Origin: Limnochorda pilosa | GTDB lineage: Bacteria > Bacillota > Limnochordia > Limnochordales > Limnochordaceae | Length of the DNA: 64,000 nucleotides | Assembly: GCF_001544015.1 (NCBI RefSeq) | Contig: NZ_AP014924.1 | Coordinates: 2,418,001-2,482,000, forward strand | Direction: 5' to 3' | Part shown: piece after piece, positions 49,209 through 58,286 of the stretch | How the letters are laid out: the number at the start of each line of letters is the position of its first letter | Position numbering within the stretch: position 1 is the first letter of the stretch | Position numbers and translations under genes: made by a program | The notes under the pieces: model-generated | What the model was told of the DNA's origin: nothing | What the model saw: the letters and a program-made list of their open reading frames with translations, nothing else | Databases searched by the model: none

Positions 49209-50488
49209 GCGGTCCACCTGGCGATCAGCTGGGCGACGAACTCGATCGCCTGCAGGTACGCGTCGATCGTGACCGACTCATCGACCGCGTGGGCCTCCAG
49301 GAGGCTGCCCGGACCGTAGATGATCGAGGGCGTCTTGCCGGCGCCCGAGAGGATGCGGGCGTCGCAGCCGGCGGGGAAGCCGCCCAGGGTGCCCTGGCCG
49401 GTCGCACCCCTCAAGGTCTCGGCCGCGGCGACTGCGAAGGGATGATCGGGCTCCAGGGCGGACGGTGGGACGTCGACGTACCACTCGAAGGCCGGCGGGT
49501 GCTCCCTCAGCCAGGGGTCCGCCTGAGCCTCCTGGAGCAAGGCGGCCTCCACCTCCGCCTTCACGCGACCGCCCAGACCGGCCTCGTCCACCTCGCTGGG
49601 GAGGTACTTGACGTCCACCTCGAGGACGCACGCCTGTGGAACGGTGGTAGGGCCGATCCCACCGGCCATCTTGCCCACCGTGATCGTCGGCGCCGGCAGG
49701 TAGGGGTCCACCTTGTGGGCGAGCCACCCGTGCTCCAGCTCGTTCAGGCGCCGCACGAGCCGCATCGCCTTTTCGATGGCGCTGACGCCCCGGCGCCACT
49801 TGGTGGCCGCGTGGCCCGCTTCCCCGGCCACGCGGATGCGGAGCGACAGGACCCCCCGGTGGGCGATGGCCACCGCGCCCTCGGTCGGTTCGAAGCAGAT
49901 CGCCCCGTCGGCGGTATAGCCCCGGTCCACACAGGCCAGCGTGCCGTTGCCCCCGCCTTCCTCATCGACGACCCCTTCGATGATCACCTCGCCGCGCGGC
50001 TCGAAGCCCAACTGCCGGAGGATCCGCAGGGCGTGCAGGCTGACGGCCATGCCGCTCTTGGTGTCCGACGTCCCCCGGCCGTAGACGCGCCCGTCGGCCA
50101 CGGTGCCGCTGAAGGGCGGATGACGCCATGCGCTTTCGTCGCCGGGGGGAACCACGTCGATGTGGGTGTTGAGGATGAGGGAGCGGCCGCCCCCACGTCC
50201 CGGCAAGCGCCCCACCACGTTGGGACGGCCCTGGTACGAGTGACCCGGCGTGTAGTCGCGGTAGCCGGCAAGCCGAGCATTGTCGGGCTCGAAGACGTCC
50301 ACGGAGCAGCCGAGGACCTTCATCTGCCCCTCCAGCCAGGCGGTGGCGTTCCCCTCGCGCCCGTCCAGGCCGTGGTCGACGGCCTGAGTGTCGATCCGGA
50401 TCAGCTCCCGCAGGAGGGCAACCGCCTCCTCCCGCGTCTCGGCCACCGCCTGTCGAATCCGATTCTGGTCCACCGTCTTCGCCTCCAT
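49205..50488 (-). CDS. M20-family metallohydrolase (ArgE/DapE-type deacylase)
   Basis: 427 residues. Two-zinc peptidase fold: LNTHIDVVPPGDESAW with the first His-x-Asp, RGTSDTKSGMAVSLHALRIL, catalytic Glu-Glu in VVDEEGGGNGTLACVDRGY, Asp/Glu in CFEPTEGAVAIAHRGVLS. The dimerisation lid is present (GEAGHAATKWRRGVSAIEKA). Members remove acyl groups from N-acyl amino acids and related amines. Here it lies between permeases and kinase, where it could deacetylate an imported N-acetylhexosamine before phosphorylation, a step usually done by amidohydrolases. Confidence 0.88.
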   Translation of the reverse strand: MEAKTVDQNRIRQAVAETREEAVALLRELIRIDTQAVDHGLDGREGNATAWLEGQMKVLGCSVDVFEPDNARLAGYRDYTPGHSYQGRPNVVGRLPGRGGGRSLILNTHIDVVPPGDESAWRHPPFSGTVADGRVYGRGTSDTKSGMAVSLHALRILRQLGFEPRGEVIIEGVVDEEGGGNGTLACVDRGYTADGAICFEPTEGAVAIAHRGVLSLRIRVAGEAGHAATKWRRGVSAIEKAMRLVRRLNELEHGWLAHKVDPYLPAPTITVGKMAGGIGPTTVPQACVLEVDVKYLPSEVDEAGLGGRVKAEVEAALLQEAQADPWLREHPPAFEWYVDVPPSALEPDHPFAVAAAETLRGATGQGTLGGFPAGCDARILSGAGKTPSIIYGPGSLLEAHAVDESVTIDAYLQAIEFVAQLIARWTA

Positions 50489-50500
50489 CGCCGATCGGGC

Positions 50501-51328
50501 TCAGCCCTTGACGGCGCCCATGGTAAGCCCGCGCACCAGGTAGCGCTGCGTCGCCAGCGCGAAGATGACCACCGGCAGGATGGTCAGGATGCTGAAGGCC
50601 GACATCTCAGCCCAGGCCAGGTTCTTGTCGGTGATGAAGCCTGCGATGCTGACAGGCAGCGTCTTCGTCCCCACCGAGGTGAGGATGACCGCGAAGAGGA
50701 ACTCGTTCCACGACATGATGAAGGCGAAGACGGCTGTCGATGCGAGCCCGGGCAGGGTGAGCGGCATGGTGACCCGGAGGAAGGTCTGCAAGGTGCTCGC
50801 GCCGTCGACGAAGGCGGCGTTCTCCAGGTCGATGGGGAGCTCCTGATAGTACCCCAGCATCTGCCAGACGACGAAGGAGAGGTTGAACCCCGTGTAGGTG
50901 ATGATCAGCGCCCACCGGGTGTCGAGGAGCCCGAAGGTCTTCATGAGCAGGAAGTAGGGGATGGCGGTGGAGATGGCCGGGTACATGCGGGTGATGAGGA
51001 ACCAGCCCGCCAGGATCCCGTTCAGCCGCAGGGGCAGCCGCATGCGAGCCAGGCTGTAGGCAGCCATCGCCCCCAGGAGCGTCGAGGCCAGCGTTGCCGC
51101 GGTGGCCACGATCAGGCTGTTGAGCGCCGGCTGCAGGAAGTTGGGTGACGTCAGAAGGTCGCGGTAGTGCTCGAAGGTGACCGCGCTGGGGATGAGCACC
51201 GGCGGGTCCTGGAAGAGCTCGTCCGGCATCTTGATCGAGGTGACGAAGAGCCACGCGAGCGGCACCAGGACCGCCATCAACGCCAGCCCGATCAGGAGGA
51301 TCCGGCCTGTGGCCATCACGCGCCTCAT
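50501..51328 (-). CDS. ABC sugar transporter permease (MalG type)
   Basis: 275 residues, possibly starting at the second Met (MATGRILLIG). Six membrane segments; EAA loop DLENAAFVDGASTLQTFLRV, and C-terminal GFITDKNLAWAEMSAFSILT, LVRGLTMGAVKG. It lies 12 bases before the M20 gene and 52 bases after the MalF-type gene. Confidence 0.92.
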   Translation of the reverse strand: MRRVMATGRILLIGLALMAVLVPLAWLFVTSIKMPDELFQDPPVLIPSAVTFEHYRDLLTSPNFLQPALNSLIVATAATLASTLLGAMAAYSLARMRLPLRLNGILAGWFLITRMYPAISTAIPYFLLMKTFGLLDTRWALIITYTGFNLSFVVWQMLGYYQELPIDLENAAFVDGASTLQTFLRVTMPLTLPGLASTAVFAFIMSWNEFLFAVILTSVGTKTLPVSIAGFITDKNLAWAEMSAFSILTILPVVIFALATQRYLVRGLTMGAVKG

Positions 51329-51380
51329 GACGCCTCAACTCCCATACGAGTGGTTGCCTCTCTCCACGCCGCGGAGCCCA

Positions 51381-52304
51381 TCATCCCTGGGCACCCTCGC
51401 CCCGCCGGCGCAGGAGGAGCCAACTGAACGCCAGGATGAACGCCAGGTAGACCCAGGCTCCGGCCGAGGCATACCCGACCTCGAAGAACTTCAGCCCCTG
51501 CTTGTAAATGAACAGGGTGGTGACCTCCGTCGACAGTCCCGGGCCGCCCTGCGTCAGCACGTAGATGAGGTCGAAGACCTTGGCCGCGTCCATGGCGCGC
51601 AGCGCCACCGCAATGGCCACCATGGGCCTGAGGAGCGGCCACGTGACGAACCGGAAGATCTGCCACCGGGTGGCGCCGTCGATCTGGGCCACCTCGTAGG
51701 GTTCCTGGGGAACGGCCTGGAGGGCGGCCACCAGCACCAGGACGAAGAAGGGCGTCCACTCCCAGACGTCTGACAGCACCACCGCGATCTTGGCATAGGT
51801 GGGCGAAGCAAGCCATGGGATGCTCGATCCGCCGAAGAACCCGATGACGTGATTGACCAGTCCATACTTGGTGTGCCACAGCATCCGCCAGAGCACGCCC
51901 ACCACCACCGGAGGCAGCATCATCGGGACCAAGAGGATCGGGCGGACGATCTTCATCGGTCGCGATTGGCCCGAGGTGAGCAGGGCGATGCCAAAGCCGA
52001 TGAGAAACTCAAGGCCCACGGAAGCCGTGATGAAAAGGAGGGTGTTTCCGAGGGACGTGAGGAAGACCTCATCCTGCAGAACCTGAAGGTAGTTCCCCAG
52101 CCCCAGCCACGTCCGGGGCAGCCACAGGCTCAGGAGGTTCCACCGGGTCAGGCTGACGCCCAGGGCGTAGAGCAAGGGATAGAGCGAGGTCGCCACCAGG
52201 ACCAGGACGGCGGGCAGGAGGAAGATCCAGAGGACGAGCGCCCTCCGGCTCTTCCAACCCCGGCCTTCGCCTACGGACAGACTGCTGACAGCCACCCGAA
52301 CCAC
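51381..52304 (-). CDS. ABC sugar transporter permease (MalF type)
   Basis: 307 residues with six to seven membrane segments, beginning VLWIFLLPAVLVLVATSLYP. EAA loop EPYEVAQIDGATRWQIFRFV. C-terminal segment VGYASAGAWVYLAFILAFSW. It follows the binding-protein gene after a strong hairpin. No ATPase gene is present. Confidence 0.92.
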   Translation of the reverse strand: MVRVAVSSLSVGEGRGWKSRRALVLWIFLLPAVLVLVATSLYPLLYALGVSLTRWNLLSLWLPRTWLGLGNYLQVLQDEVFLTSLGNTLLFITASVGLEFLIGFGIALLTSGQSRPMKIVRPILLVPMMLPPVVVGVLWRMLWHTKYGLVNHVIGFFGGSSIPWLASPTYAKIAVVLSDVWEWTPFFVLVLVAALQAVPQEPYEVAQIDGATRWQIFRFVTWPLLRPMVAIAVALRAMDAAKVFDLIYVLTQGGPGLSTEVTTLFIYKQGLKFFEVGYASAGAWVYLAFILAFSWLLLRRRGEGAQG

Positions 52305-52320
52305 CTCCGCGTGGGGACCG

Positions 52321-52357
52321 GAGGGGGTGACGGGGCCGAAGGCCCCGCCACCCCTCC
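52321..52357 (-). terminator. Strong hairpin between binding-protein and permease genes
   Basis: GGGGTG-A-CGGGGCC pairs with GGCCCCG-C-CACCCC around a GAA loop (about 14 pairs with one mismatch), 24 bases after the binding-protein stop. No U-tract. Likely stabilises or partly terminates, raising binding-protein levels relative to permeases. Confidence 0.6.
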
Positions 52358-52380
52358 CGAGCTGCCTCGACGCTCCCGAC

Positions 52381-53640
52381 TCAGTCGCCCCGCCAGGGGA
52401 ACTCGGGCTTCAGCTGCTTGATCAGGTTGGTCCAGGAGGTGGCGATGTTGTGGACGGCCGTCTCGGAAGAGACCTGGCCAGCCATGGCCCGAGAGAGCTG
52501 GACGATGGCATCCTCGTACATCTGCGGCCACTGGGGAATGCGGGGGAACGCCCAGGCCGTGTCCAGGGCCGCCGGGATGCCGGCGAGCTCCGGCTTCTCT
52601 TGCACGAGGACGTCCCAGGCTGAGAAGCGGACCGGGTTCACCCCGAGCTCCCGCTGGTAGCGCAGCTGGTTCTCGGTGCTGGTCATGAACTGGATGAACG
52701 CCCAGGCCACGTCCTTGTTGCGGGAGGTCTTGGGGATCGAGAGGTGCCAGGTGCTCATCTCGCCCGAGCCGCCGGGGACCGGCGCGATGGCGAACTTCCC
52801 GACCACCGCCGACTGCTCCGGGTTGCCCGCCATGCCGAGGGTGAGGCTTGGCCACGTCTCGGCCATGGCCGCGTCGCCGTTGACGAACGCGATGGCCACG
52901 TCAGGGTTGTCGTACGAGAGGATGCCCTGCGGCGCGTAGGCGGTCAGCTCCTTGAGCTGCTCGAGGGCCTCGACGCCCTTCGCATTGTCGAACTGAACCT
53001 CCCAGTCGCTGGAGAGCATGACACCCCCCAGGGCGTGATACCGGGAGATCCAGTACTTGAGGAGCTGCTCCCGGACCCCGGCGAAGACCGCTCCGTCCTG
53101 CTCGGACGAGTCCAGGGTCCGGGCGATCTTTGCGTACTCCTCGTAGGTGGTCGGAGGCTCGATCCCCTTCTCCTCGAAGAGGTCCGTGCGGTAGAAGATC
53201 GCCACGGCATCAGCCGCGTGCGGGATCCCGAAGATGGTGCCGTCGGCCGCCTGTCCTGCGTTGGCCGCCACCGTCGGGATGAAGTCGTCGTAGGGGAAGC
53301 CGTCGCGTTCGATCAGCTCGTTCAGCGGCTCGAAGTACGGCCCCATCTCGCCATCCCACATTCCCTCGACGGAGACGACGTCGTAGTCCGTCGACCCGGT
53401 GGCGAGGGCGATGCCCATCTTCTCGTGCAGGCTCGTCCACGGTGCGTCGACGACGTTCACCTTCGCACCGGTGAGTCGCTCGAAGTCTGCCGCCGCAAGC
53501 CGCGCGGACGCGTCGTAGGTGCCCGACGACATGAAGAGCACCGTGATCTCCCGCCCCGCGAACTCGTCCGAGGCGAGCGCCTGCGACGCGGAGAAAGCCG
53601 CGACAACCAGAACCATCAAGGCAAGCCACGTACGCCTCAC
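52381..53640 (-). CDS. ABC sugar transporter, extracellular solute-binding protein (family 1)
   Basis: 419 residues. The signal peptide MRRTWLALMVLVVAAFSASQ ends ALA-SDEF with no lipobox Cys. Mature part: REITVLFMSSGTYDASARLA, YDVVSVEGMWDGEMGPYFEP, GTIFGIPHAADAVAIFYRTD, WAFIQFMTSTENQLRYQREL. It is the first structural gene after the GntR-type regulator, as expected for an importer of amino sugars or oligosaccharides; the ligand is not readable. Confidence 0.9.
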   Translation of the reverse strand: MRRTWLALMVLVVAAFSASQALASDEFAGREITVLFMSSGTYDASARLAAADFERLTGAKVNVVDAPWTSLHEKMGIALATGSTDYDVVSVEGMWDGEMGPYFEPLNELIERDGFPYDDFIPTVAANAGQAADGTIFGIPHAADAVAIFYRTDLFEEKGIEPPTTYEEYAKIARTLDSSEQDGAVFAGVREQLLKYWISRYHALGGVMLSSDWEVQFDNAKGVEALEQLKELTAYAPQGILSYDNPDVAIAFVNGDAAMAETWPSLTLGMAGNPEQSAVVGKFAIAPVPGGSGEMSTWHLSIPKTSRNKDVAWAFIQFMTSTENQLRYQRELGVNPVRFSAWDVLVQEKPELAGIPAALDTAWAFPRIPQWPQMYEDAIVQLSRAMAGQVSSETAVHNIATSWTNLIKQLKPEFPWRGD

Positions 53641-53728
53641 TGTTCTTTCCCCCTATCCCCTCTCGTGCTTGGCCAGTCACATCACGCTGCCCAGCCGGTA
53701 GTCGCCCCCGGTCTCATCCCCCTTCGAG

Positions 53729-54490
53729 TCACATGATCTGGGCCGGTTGATCGGGGCCGGGAACCCTCAGCTCCACGTAGTACCGGCAACGGTCTCCTCG
53801 GAAGACGCCCTTGGTCCACTCCACGGGCCGACCTTGCCGATCGAGCATGAGCCGCTCGATGAGGAGCGCCGGTGCCCCTGCCCGAACCCCCAGGAGGCTG
53901 GCCTCGAAGTCGTCGACGACGACGGGCTCGTACGCCTCCTGCGCAACGCCGAGTTCGACGCCGTACTCGTCGGAGAGCACCGAGTAAAGCTGCCGTTCGT
54001 TGAAATCGTAGCGATCGAGCCTCGGAAACCGCTCGGCAGGGAGAATGGTTCGTTCGATCAGGAGCGGTTCGTCGTCGCCCAGTCTCAGGCGCACCAAGTG
54101 GTAGACCCGGCTTCCCGCATCGAGTTGAAGGATCCTTTCCTGCTTGCCCGTCGCGGCCGAGACCGTGAGCTCGATGACGCGAACACCCGGGACGATGTTT
54201 CGCCGCCTGAGGCTTTCGCTGAAGCTATAGAAGGCGTTGATGGTCTGCACGAAGCGGGGCTGATTGACGAAGGTCCCTTTCCCGGGCCGTGAGACCAGGA
54301 GACCATCGCGGACGAGGGAGGCCACCGCCTGCCGCACCGTGGCACGGCTGACAGCCAGGCGTTCGGACAGCTCCCTCTCGGAAGGGATCTTGGACCCCGG
54401 AGCCCATTCCTCGGTGTCGATGAACTCCTTGATCAGGAGGCGGAGCTGGTGGTAGAGAGGCACGGGCGAATCAGCCTTCAACCGGTCCAC
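53729..54490 (-). CDS. GntR-family (HutC/NagR-type) regulator
   Basis: 253 residues from a GTG at 54490, chosen because sequence beyond it is not protein-like and a palindrome lies just upstream. N-terminal winged helix: SPVPLYHQLRLLIKEFIDTE, GSKIPSERELSERLAVSRAT, VRQAVASLVRDGLLVSRPGK. C-terminal UTRA domain: RVYHLVRLRLGDDEPLLIER, VVVDDFEASLLGVRAGAPAL, GVFRGDRCRYYVELRVP. This subfamily typically senses phosphorylated amino sugars (as NagR senses GlcNAc-6-phosphate). It should control the downstream operon. Confidence 0.9.
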   Translation of the reverse strand: MDRLKADSPVPLYHQLRLLIKEFIDTEEWAPGSKIPSERELSERLAVSRATVRQAVASLVRDGLLVSRPGKGTFVNQPRFVQTINAFYSFSESLRRRNIVPGVRVIELTVSAATGKQERILQLDAGSRVYHLVRLRLGDDEPLLIERTILPAERFPRLDRYDFNERQLYSVLSDEYGVELGVAQEAYEPVVVDDFEASLLGVRAGAPALLIERLMLDRQGRPVEWTKGVFRGDRCRYYVELRVPGPDQPAQIM

Positions 54491-54516
54491 CTGAACCCAC
54501 CACCTCTGGTCCGGTC

Positions 54517-54528
54517 TGGTATGTACCA
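54517..54528 (-). promoter_or_regulatory. GntR operator candidate
   Basis: TGGTATGTACCA is a perfect 12-base palindrome with the central TG excepted (TGGTA-TG-TACCA), 27 bases upstream of the regulator start, followed by a second half site (CGTACCA at 54532-54538). GntR/HutC sites commonly have GT...AC palindromes. Confidence 0.65.
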
Positions 54529-54640
54529 CACCGTACCAATTCGTGGACCGAGGGCAAGTTCCTGCATGAAACGCGCGGAAAAGGGAGCGTAGGGCATGCG
54601 GGAGGTTCACCCAACCCCGGCCACCCGACCTGGCCTGCAC

Positions 54641-54871
54641 TTCCTTCCTCCCTTGCCGTACCCGCATGAAGCGTTGGAGCCATACATCACCAGGGAGATC
54701 ATGCGGTTGCACCACATGACGCCCATGGGCGAGCGACGCCCTGCAGACCGCGACGCGATGAACCTGATCGTCCGTAATTTCGGAAGCTTTGACGCCTTCC
54801 AGGCCCACTTCAGCGAGGCCGCCTCCCAGGCGGAAGGTGTGGGTTGGGCCCTCCTCGTCCGGCAGCCGATC
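54641..54871 (+). pseudogene. Fe/Mn superoxide dismutase relic
   Basis: FLPPLPYPHEALEPYITREI followed by MRLHH is the normal start of Fe/Mn-SOD, including the first metal-ligand region. After about 15 unrelated residues it resumes with RNFGSFDAFQAHFSEAASQA then EGVGWALLVRQP, a mid-protein block. About 40-50 residues between, and the whole C-terminal third with two metal ligands, are missing. Inactive. Confidence 0.7.
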
Positions 54872-54880
54872 GGGTTGGTT

Positions 54881-56395
54881 CTAGGAGATCCTCTGCAACC
54901 ACTCCACCGGAGCCCGGTCGTCCGTGAGGAGCGGCGCCTCCTCCACGCCCTCCATGCCGTCCACAAGCCGGGCCGTGCTCCGGGTGAGGCCGGCCGGCCC
55001 TCCCTGCTCCTCGATGGCTCTGGCCCGGCTCATCAGTTCCTCCGGACCGACGCGCTGCTCCTCCAAGGTGGCCACCACGATCACGTTCTGGGGCATCCGG
55101 GCGGAGGCGCCCTGGGCCGGGAAGAGGTAAACCTGCGGGAAGACGCTCTCCAGCGTGTGCACCATCGACGCGAGGAAGGCCGCCTCCGGCCCTTCCAGCG
55201 CCCCGATGACGTTGGAGATCACCGCCCCTCCGGGAGCCAGGACGGACCGGACCTCCTGGAAGAACTCCCGGGTGGTCAGGTGGAAGGGGATCGCATCCGA
55301 GTAGTAGGCGTCGAGGACGACCCAGTCGTACGGTCCCTGCGCCCGCCGCACGTACTGCCGCCCGTCCACCGCCGTCACCTGCAGCCTCTCGGTCTCCTCC
55401 AGGCCGAAGAAGCGCCGGGCCACGTCGACTACGGCCGGGTCCAGCTCGGCCACCTCCGCCCGCAGCTCGGGTAGCAGCCGGGTGTAGCGCTCGGGCGCCG
55501 TACCCGCCCCCAGGCCGACGAAAAGGGCCCGCCGGGGATCAGGCTGGAAGAGCAGGCCCACATCCATCTGGCGGATGTAGGTGAAGACGGGCTCCTCGGG
55601 GCGGGTCAGGTCCAGGGCGCTCTGCCAGGAGTTGTCGAAGTGGAGGTAGCGGATCCCCCCTGCCTCCCGCACGCGGATGTGGTGGTAGAGGCTGTCCGCC
55701 TCGTAGACGAGGCCGGTGTCCTGAGCCTGCCGGGCCGAGGCGAAGCCCACCAGGAGCGGCGCCGCGACCACGACGAGCCAGACCCACATGCCGGGCCGAG
55801 CCACCGGCACGCTGCGCCGGCGTACGGCCTGGACCAGTGCCACCAGGGTGAGCACCCAGAGGCCCATGGCCAGCCACTGGAAGAAGCTCCGAATGCCGAG
55901 AAGCGGTACCAGGTAGAAGGAGGTCGCCAGAGTGCCCACGATACTCCCCGCGGTCGAGAGGCCGTAGAGGTTGCCGGCAGTCCGCCCCACCCGCTCCACG
56001 CTCACGGCCGCCATCCGCATGGCAATGGGCGAGACGGCGCCCAGCGCCAGGCTCGGCACCAGGAAGAGGTTCACCGCCGCCAGCAGGGCGCCCCAACGGG
56101 GATCGCGCGAGGCCGCGCCGCCGGCCGTCGCCAGGGGGGCCAGCAGGGGAAGCAGGGCCGTGTAGACCGAGGCCACCGCCAGCACCGACGCCAGGGTCGC
56201 CCAGGAGGGCCAGCGGTCCGCCAGGCGCCCGCCCGCCACGTAGCCCAGGCTGAGGGCGGCCAGGATCACGCCGATGAGCGCCCCCCAGACGGCGATGGAG
56301 TTCCCGAAGGACGGCGCCAGGAGCCTCGACCCGGCCAGCTCCAGCGCCATGGTGGCCGCCCCGCTCAGGAAGACGATGACCGCGACCACGTACAC
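54881..56395 (-). CDS. Membrane-anchored spermidine-synthase-like protein (fused MFS-type/SpeE)
   Basis: 504 residues. Residues 1-220 contain about seven membrane segments (VIVFLSGAATMALELAGSRL, LAPSFGNSIAVWGALIGVIL). Residues 230-504 are a spermidine-synthase-like methyltransferase fold: HFDNSWQSALDLTRPEEPVF, ALFVGLGAGTAPERYTRLLP, VAELDPAVVDVARRFFGLEE, VVLDAYYSDAIPFHLTTREF. The family is widespread and its substrate is mostly unproven; aminopropyl transfer is only inferred from fold. It ends at the SOD relic. Confidence 0.87.
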   Translation of the reverse strand: MYVVAVIVFLSGAATMALELAGSRLLAPSFGNSIAVWGALIGVILAALSLGYVAGGRLADRWPSWATLASVLAVASVYTALLPLLAPLATAGGAASRDPRWGALLAAVNLFLVPSLALGAVSPIAMRMAAVSVERVGRTAGNLYGLSTAGSIVGTLATSFYLVPLLGIRSFFQWLAMGLWVLTLVALVQAVRRRSVPVARPGMWVWLVVVAAPLLVGFASARQAQDTGLVYEADSLYHHIRVREAGGIRYLHFDNSWQSALDLTRPEEPVFTYIRQMDVGLLFQPDPRRALFVGLGAGTAPERYTRLLPELRAEVAELDPAVVDVARRFFGLEETERLQVTAVDGRQYVRRAQGPYDWVVLDAYYSDAIPFHLTTREFFQEVRSVLAPGGAVISNVIGALEGPEAAFLASMVHTLESVFPQVYLFPAQGASARMPQNVIVVATLEEQRVGPEELMSRARAIEEQGGPAGLTRSTARLVDGMEGVEEAPLLTDDRAPVEWLQRIS

Positions 56396-56515
56396 CCCTC
56401 CCGCAGAGCTTTCTCTTGGGTGCCCGCCTCCGTGCGGTGTGGCCCGCCTTCGGGAGACGCAGATCCTGAGCGAGCGCCGCCCGTCCGGCCCGCGCGGCGC
56501 GGTTCGCGCCCCGCC

Positions 56516-57172
56516 TTATCGGGGCGTGACGAAGGCCCAGACGGCCCAGAAGTGGCTGAAGCTCCCCGCCATCACGAACAGGTGCCAGAGCTCGTGGAAG
56601 CCGAACCGCCCGGGAGCGAGCCGAGGCCACTTGAGCGCGTAGATCGCGGCCCCGACCACGTAGAAGAGACCGCCGATGCCTATCCAGACGAACGTCCCCG
56701 CCGGCAGCACCCGGACGAGCAGGGGCGACATGGGCACCACCAGGAGTCCCAAACCCAGGTAGAAGAGCACCGTGAGCCACCTTGGCGTGCCGAACCAGAG
56801 CACCTTCGTGACGATGCCCGTCACGGCCAGCGCCCAGACCAGGGAGAAAAGACCCCACCCCCAAGGGCCCCGCAGCGGCGCGAGCAGGATGGGGCTGTAC
56901 GTGCCAGCGATGAGCACATAGATCATCGAGTGGTCGATCCGGCGCAGGATGGCCGTGCCCCTGGCCGAGAGCGGCAGCAGATGGTAGAGGGCGCTGGCGC
57001 TGTAGAGCAGGATGAGGCTCACCCCGAAGAGGGTGAACCCGACGATGGCCCGCGTGTTGCCGCTGGCCGCGGCCTCACGCACGAGCAGCACCAGAGCACC
57101 CACCGACAGCAGCGCCCCGGCCGCATGGGTCAGCCCGTTCACCGGTTCCCGAAGACGAAACGCCATGAGCAA
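56516..57172 (-). CDS. PAQR/hemolysin III family membrane protein
   Basis: 218 residues with seven membrane segments. PAQR zinc/catalytic residues are present: GVSLILLYSASALYHLLPLS (Ser/His), RRIDHSMIYVLIAGTYSPIL (D-H), and FGFHELWHLFVMAGSFSHFW (two His). Bacterial members are related to adiponectin-receptor ceramidases and to Bacillus hemolysin III; physiological role is unclear. It stands alone between the SpeE-like gene and the ROK kinase. Confidence 0.88.
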   Translation of the reverse strand: MLMAFRLREPVNGLTHAAGALLSVGALVLLVREAAASGNTRAIVGFTLFGVSLILLYSASALYHLLPLSARGTAILRRIDHSMIYVLIAGTYSPILLAPLRGPWGWGLFSLVWALAVTGIVTKVLWFGTPRWLTVLFYLGLGLLVVPMSPLLVRVLPAGTFVWIGIGGLFYVVGAAIYALKWPRLAPGRFGFHELWHLFVMAGSFSHFWAVWAFVTPR

Positions 57173-57344
57173 TCGCTTCCGACCTTTCTGCTCCCCGCCC
57201 TCACGCGCCCTCGGGCAGCCCCTGACCCACGCCTGCGCTCGACGTGTTGCAGGTGCCGCGCCCTTGCTGCTGAGTCTTCTTGCTCGGCCGGCGGGTTACC
57301 TCCCGGAGGCGAGCGGTAGAACTGAGCAACACGCAAGCGACGCC

Positions 57345-58286
57345 TCACTTGACCATCTCTTCGAGCACGAGAGCAGCCGCTCCCAGGATACCGAGCTCGG
57401 ATCCCCACCGCGACAGACTCAGCGAGAGGTTTCGAGAGAAGTGCTCGGGAAGCTCTGCGTTCAGGTGCCGCCAGAGGAGCTGGCGGAACGGTTCACCCCA
57501 GTTGGAGAGGCGCCCCGCCAGGATGATGCGGTCAGGGTTGAGGGTATAGACAAGCCCCCGGAACGCCATGGCGAACGCGCGGGCAGCCTCCTCGATCGTC
57601 GCGCGCGCCCAGGGGTGGTCTCCTTGCGCCGCGTCCCACACGGCCGAGGCGTTCGCGAGACGCTCTTCCCTTCCTTCCTGCGCGAGCCGGGTCTGCGCTG
57701 CTTTGACAATGGCCGTACCCGAGATGAATGCTTCGAGGCACCCTCGGTTGCCGCAACTGCACAGCGGCCCGTCTGGCCAGACTGGCACGTGGCCGAGATG
57801 ACCCGCCAGCCCATCCGCGCCTTCCAGGACCTGGCCCCCCACCACGATCGCACCGCCCACGCCCGTACCCAGGGCGACCACGACGGCGCAGCGCGCCTCG
57901 CGGGCATCGCCCCAAAGGGACTCCGCGTGAGCCATGGCCTTCACGTCGTTATCCACCTTCACCCGAAGGCGCGGATCAGGGATGATCCCCGCCTGGAGGT
58001 CGACACCCGTCCAATCCTTGATGAGCGACGTGGCTCCCACGACCCGGCCGCCCGAGATCGCGCCACCGGATCCCGCGCCAACACCTACAGGAACGAATCC
58101 CTCGCGGGCGGCCCGCGCGAGAAGTTCCCCAGTGAACTCCCGAGCTCTCGCGACCACCGAGCTGCCACCTTCGTGTGCGAGGGTGGGTCGCTCTTCTCGA
58201 TAGAGCAGCCTGCCGGAAGAGGTTACCAGGCCCCCGGCGATCTTCGTTCCGCCGATGTCGATACCGCACGCGACCATGGATTCCAC
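57345..58286 (-). CDS. ROK-family sugar kinase, probably N-acetylmannosamine kinase
   Basis: 313 residues from a GTG with GGGGAGG upstream; ATG 58277 is an alternative. ROK signatures: ATP loop CGIDIGGTKIAGGLVTSSGR, catalytic VDNDVKAMAHAESLWG, GTGVGGAIVVGGQVLEGADG, and the zinc site GHLGHVPVWPDGPLCSCGNR-GCLE. ROK kinases phosphorylate glucose, ManNAc or GlcNAc at C6. With NanE in the same operon, ManNAc to ManNAc-6-phosphate is the best guess. It is the last gene of the operon. Confidence 0.88.
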   Translation of the reverse strand: MESMVACGIDIGGTKIAGGLVTSSGRLLYREERPTLAHEGGSSVVARAREFTGELLARAAREGFVPVGVGAGSGGAISGGRVVGATSLIKDWTGVDLQAGIIPDPRLRVKVDNDVKAMAHAESLWGDAREARCAVVVALGTGVGGAIVVGGQVLEGADGLAGHLGHVPVWPDGPLCSCGNRGCLEAFISGTAIVKAAQTRLAQEGREERLANASAVWDAAQGDHPWARATIEEAARAFAMAFRGLVYTLNPDRIILAGRLSNWGEPFRQLLWRHLNAELPEHFSRNLSLSLSRWGSELGILGAAALVLEEMVK

